64,000 nucleotides of DNA, from positions 12,661,501-12,725,500 of the forward strand of contig CM050656.1 of assembly GCA_027574665.1 (NCBI GenBank), given 5' to 3'. The notes beneath the pieces were generated by a model. The model was not told where the DNA came from and searched no databases. It saw only the letters and a program-made list of their open reading frames with translations. Source of the stretch: Rhynochetos jubatus. Its lineage: Eukaryota > Chordata > Aves > Eurypygiformes > Rhynochetidae. This document shows, piece by piece, positions 63,192-64,000 of the stretch (the first letter of the stretch is position 1; each line of letters starts with the position of its first letter). A program made the position numbers and the translations under genes.

Positions 63192-63755
63192 ATGGTCACT
63201 GCTCTCTTGTTACCCAGGAGATGGGCAGAGGGGCTGCTTCTGCCTGGCAGCAGCACTATGCTGGCACACTGTAACCCCAAATGCCAAGAAGCCCAAACCC
63301 TCAGGTGCAAGAGGCAGCAAGCCATCAGGGCCCGTGCTCTAAGAAACATTAGACACTTGACCAGAGTGGTGGGACTCTGCGAAACTACTCACCTTGCAGT
63401 TCTTTCCCTCAGTTCTGCAAGTTACACCTTTTCTGACAAAGAAAGGCTTGAGCTGTCACTTAAGGGGTCCAGGAAACCAGGGAAGTGCTCATCCATAAGG
63501 TACTATCTGTACGTGTTTTATCTGCGTATCTTTGGACAACCAAGTAACTCCTTGCTCCTCCTTTCTGACTTCCCTTTTCTTTCTGCTGCCGCAATGATGA
63601 CCTCAGGTGACATCCCAACAACAGCTGTGCCTGGGATGATGCTACCCACTTCAGCACACCCCAGGCTTTCTAGACACCACTGCGAGGGGTGCTCCTGTAA
63701 TTCATGTGTCCATGGAGGTTCCCACATGAGTATCCCCCACATCAATTCAGACTGA
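63192..63755 (+). CDS. Longest ATG open frame (187 codons); hypothetical, probably not coding
   Basis: Starts at ATG with G at +4 but C at -3, so a weak Kozak context. The product has scattered short hydrophobic stretches, a basic central part (RALRNIRHLTRVV) and a Cys/His-rich end (HHCEGCSCNSCVHGG), with no recognised domain. The minus strand is open for 93 codons over the same DNA. At this base composition one or two frames of this length can arise by chance in 64 kb on six frames. Listed because it is the longest ATG frame, not because coding is shown. Confidence 0.12.
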   Translation: MVTALLLPRRWAEGLLLPGSSTMLAHCNPKCQEAQTLRCKRQQAIRARALRNIRHLTRVVGLCETTHLAVLSLSSASYTFSDKERLELSLKGSRKPGKCSSIRYYLYVFYLRIFGQPSNSLLLLSDFPFLSAAAMMTSGDIPTTAVPGMMLPTSAHPRLSRHHCEGCSCNSCVHGGSHMSIPHINSD

Positions 63756-63835
63756 CACAACGCTCCCAATAACGGATCTGCCAGCAAAACTGAAGGCAAG
63801 TGAAAACTAATGGAAGAAGAGGAAGAAGTTTTAGT

Positions 63836-63937
63836 TCAGGTTGGGTTTGTGTATGGGTTTTGGTTTAGGGTTTTTTTTGCTTTATTTTGGTGGTATCTTT
63901 TTGGCTTGGTTTTTTGGTTTGGTTTGGTTTTTTAACA
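63836..63937 (+). repeat. T/G-rich GGTTT-type low-complexity tract
   Basis: About 100 bases made almost only of T and G, with repeated GGTTT and GGGTTT words (TTGGTTTGGTTTGG near 63915-63928), ending in TTTTTTAACAG. The end resembles a plus-strand splice acceptor, but no exon is visible in the remaining 60 bases of the window. Confidence 0.85.
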
Positions 63938-64000
63938 GACATTTAATACACCTGATCAACCAGTCGTGCAGACAGGAGGTTTCCTGCTCTGCAAAGCCGT
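63938..64000. other. No feature recognised (window end)
   Basis: Short sequence after the T/G-rich tract. If AACAG at 63933-63937 is a true acceptor an exon would start here, but the reading is not recognisable. Confidence 0.4.

Overview
This window looks like nuclear DNA of a bird. The clearest evidence is a 5'-truncated CR1 LINE at 22528-22723. It keeps the C-terminal end of the CR1 reverse transcriptase frame, the CR1 3' UTR and the diagnostic terminal octamer repeat (attctgtgattctatga). Interspersed repeats are otherwise sparse and old: a decayed CR1/L3-type LINE on the minus strand (29420-30075), a probable second CR1/L3 3' end (31010-31125), and three MIR/CORE-SINE-like relics (2331-2516, 45356-45470, 63031-63150). 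Low repeat density with CR1 as the main family is typical of bird genomes.

I could not identify any protein-coding gene, tRNA, rRNA, snoRNA or known microRNA. The reading frames are short. Several of the longest begin at TTG or GTG rather than ATG, and none gives a protein I recognise. I read the window as intergenic or deep intronic sequence. No operon, ribosome binding site, origin or CRISPR array applies here.

Layout. 1-12.7 kb is mixed sequence with an AP-1/homeobox-motif block (1.2-1.5 kb), a MIR relic, a small GC-rich patch with a p53-like site (4.07 kb) and a very dense short CpG cluster (6.75-6.85 kb). 12.7-15.4 kb is AT-rich and contains a cluster of TCF/SOX-like motifs (14.35 kb) and a homeobox/forkhead-like block (15.0-15.3 kb). 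15.9-17.5 kb has two adjacent perfect hairpins and a 70-bp tandem duplication. 18.7-24.3 kb alternates AT-rich regulatory-looking blocks with the young CR1 and a 14-bp perfect palindrome. 25-32 kb holds a (TA)n repeat and the CR1/L3 fossils. 33.9 kb has a CTCF-like motif. 44.85 kb has a strong G-quadruplex motif. 45.8-46.2 kb is another homeobox-rich block. 49.28-49.94 kb holds one reading frame broken by a single stop. 58-64 kb holds the longest open frames and ends in a GGTTT-rich tract.

The most plausible role for the window is a regulatory landscape: scattered AT-rich blocks with clustered transcription-factor motifs between weakly constrained DNA. That is inference from motif content only. 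Cross-species alignment, repeat masking and RNA-seq would decide it. I found no convincing previously undescribed system.
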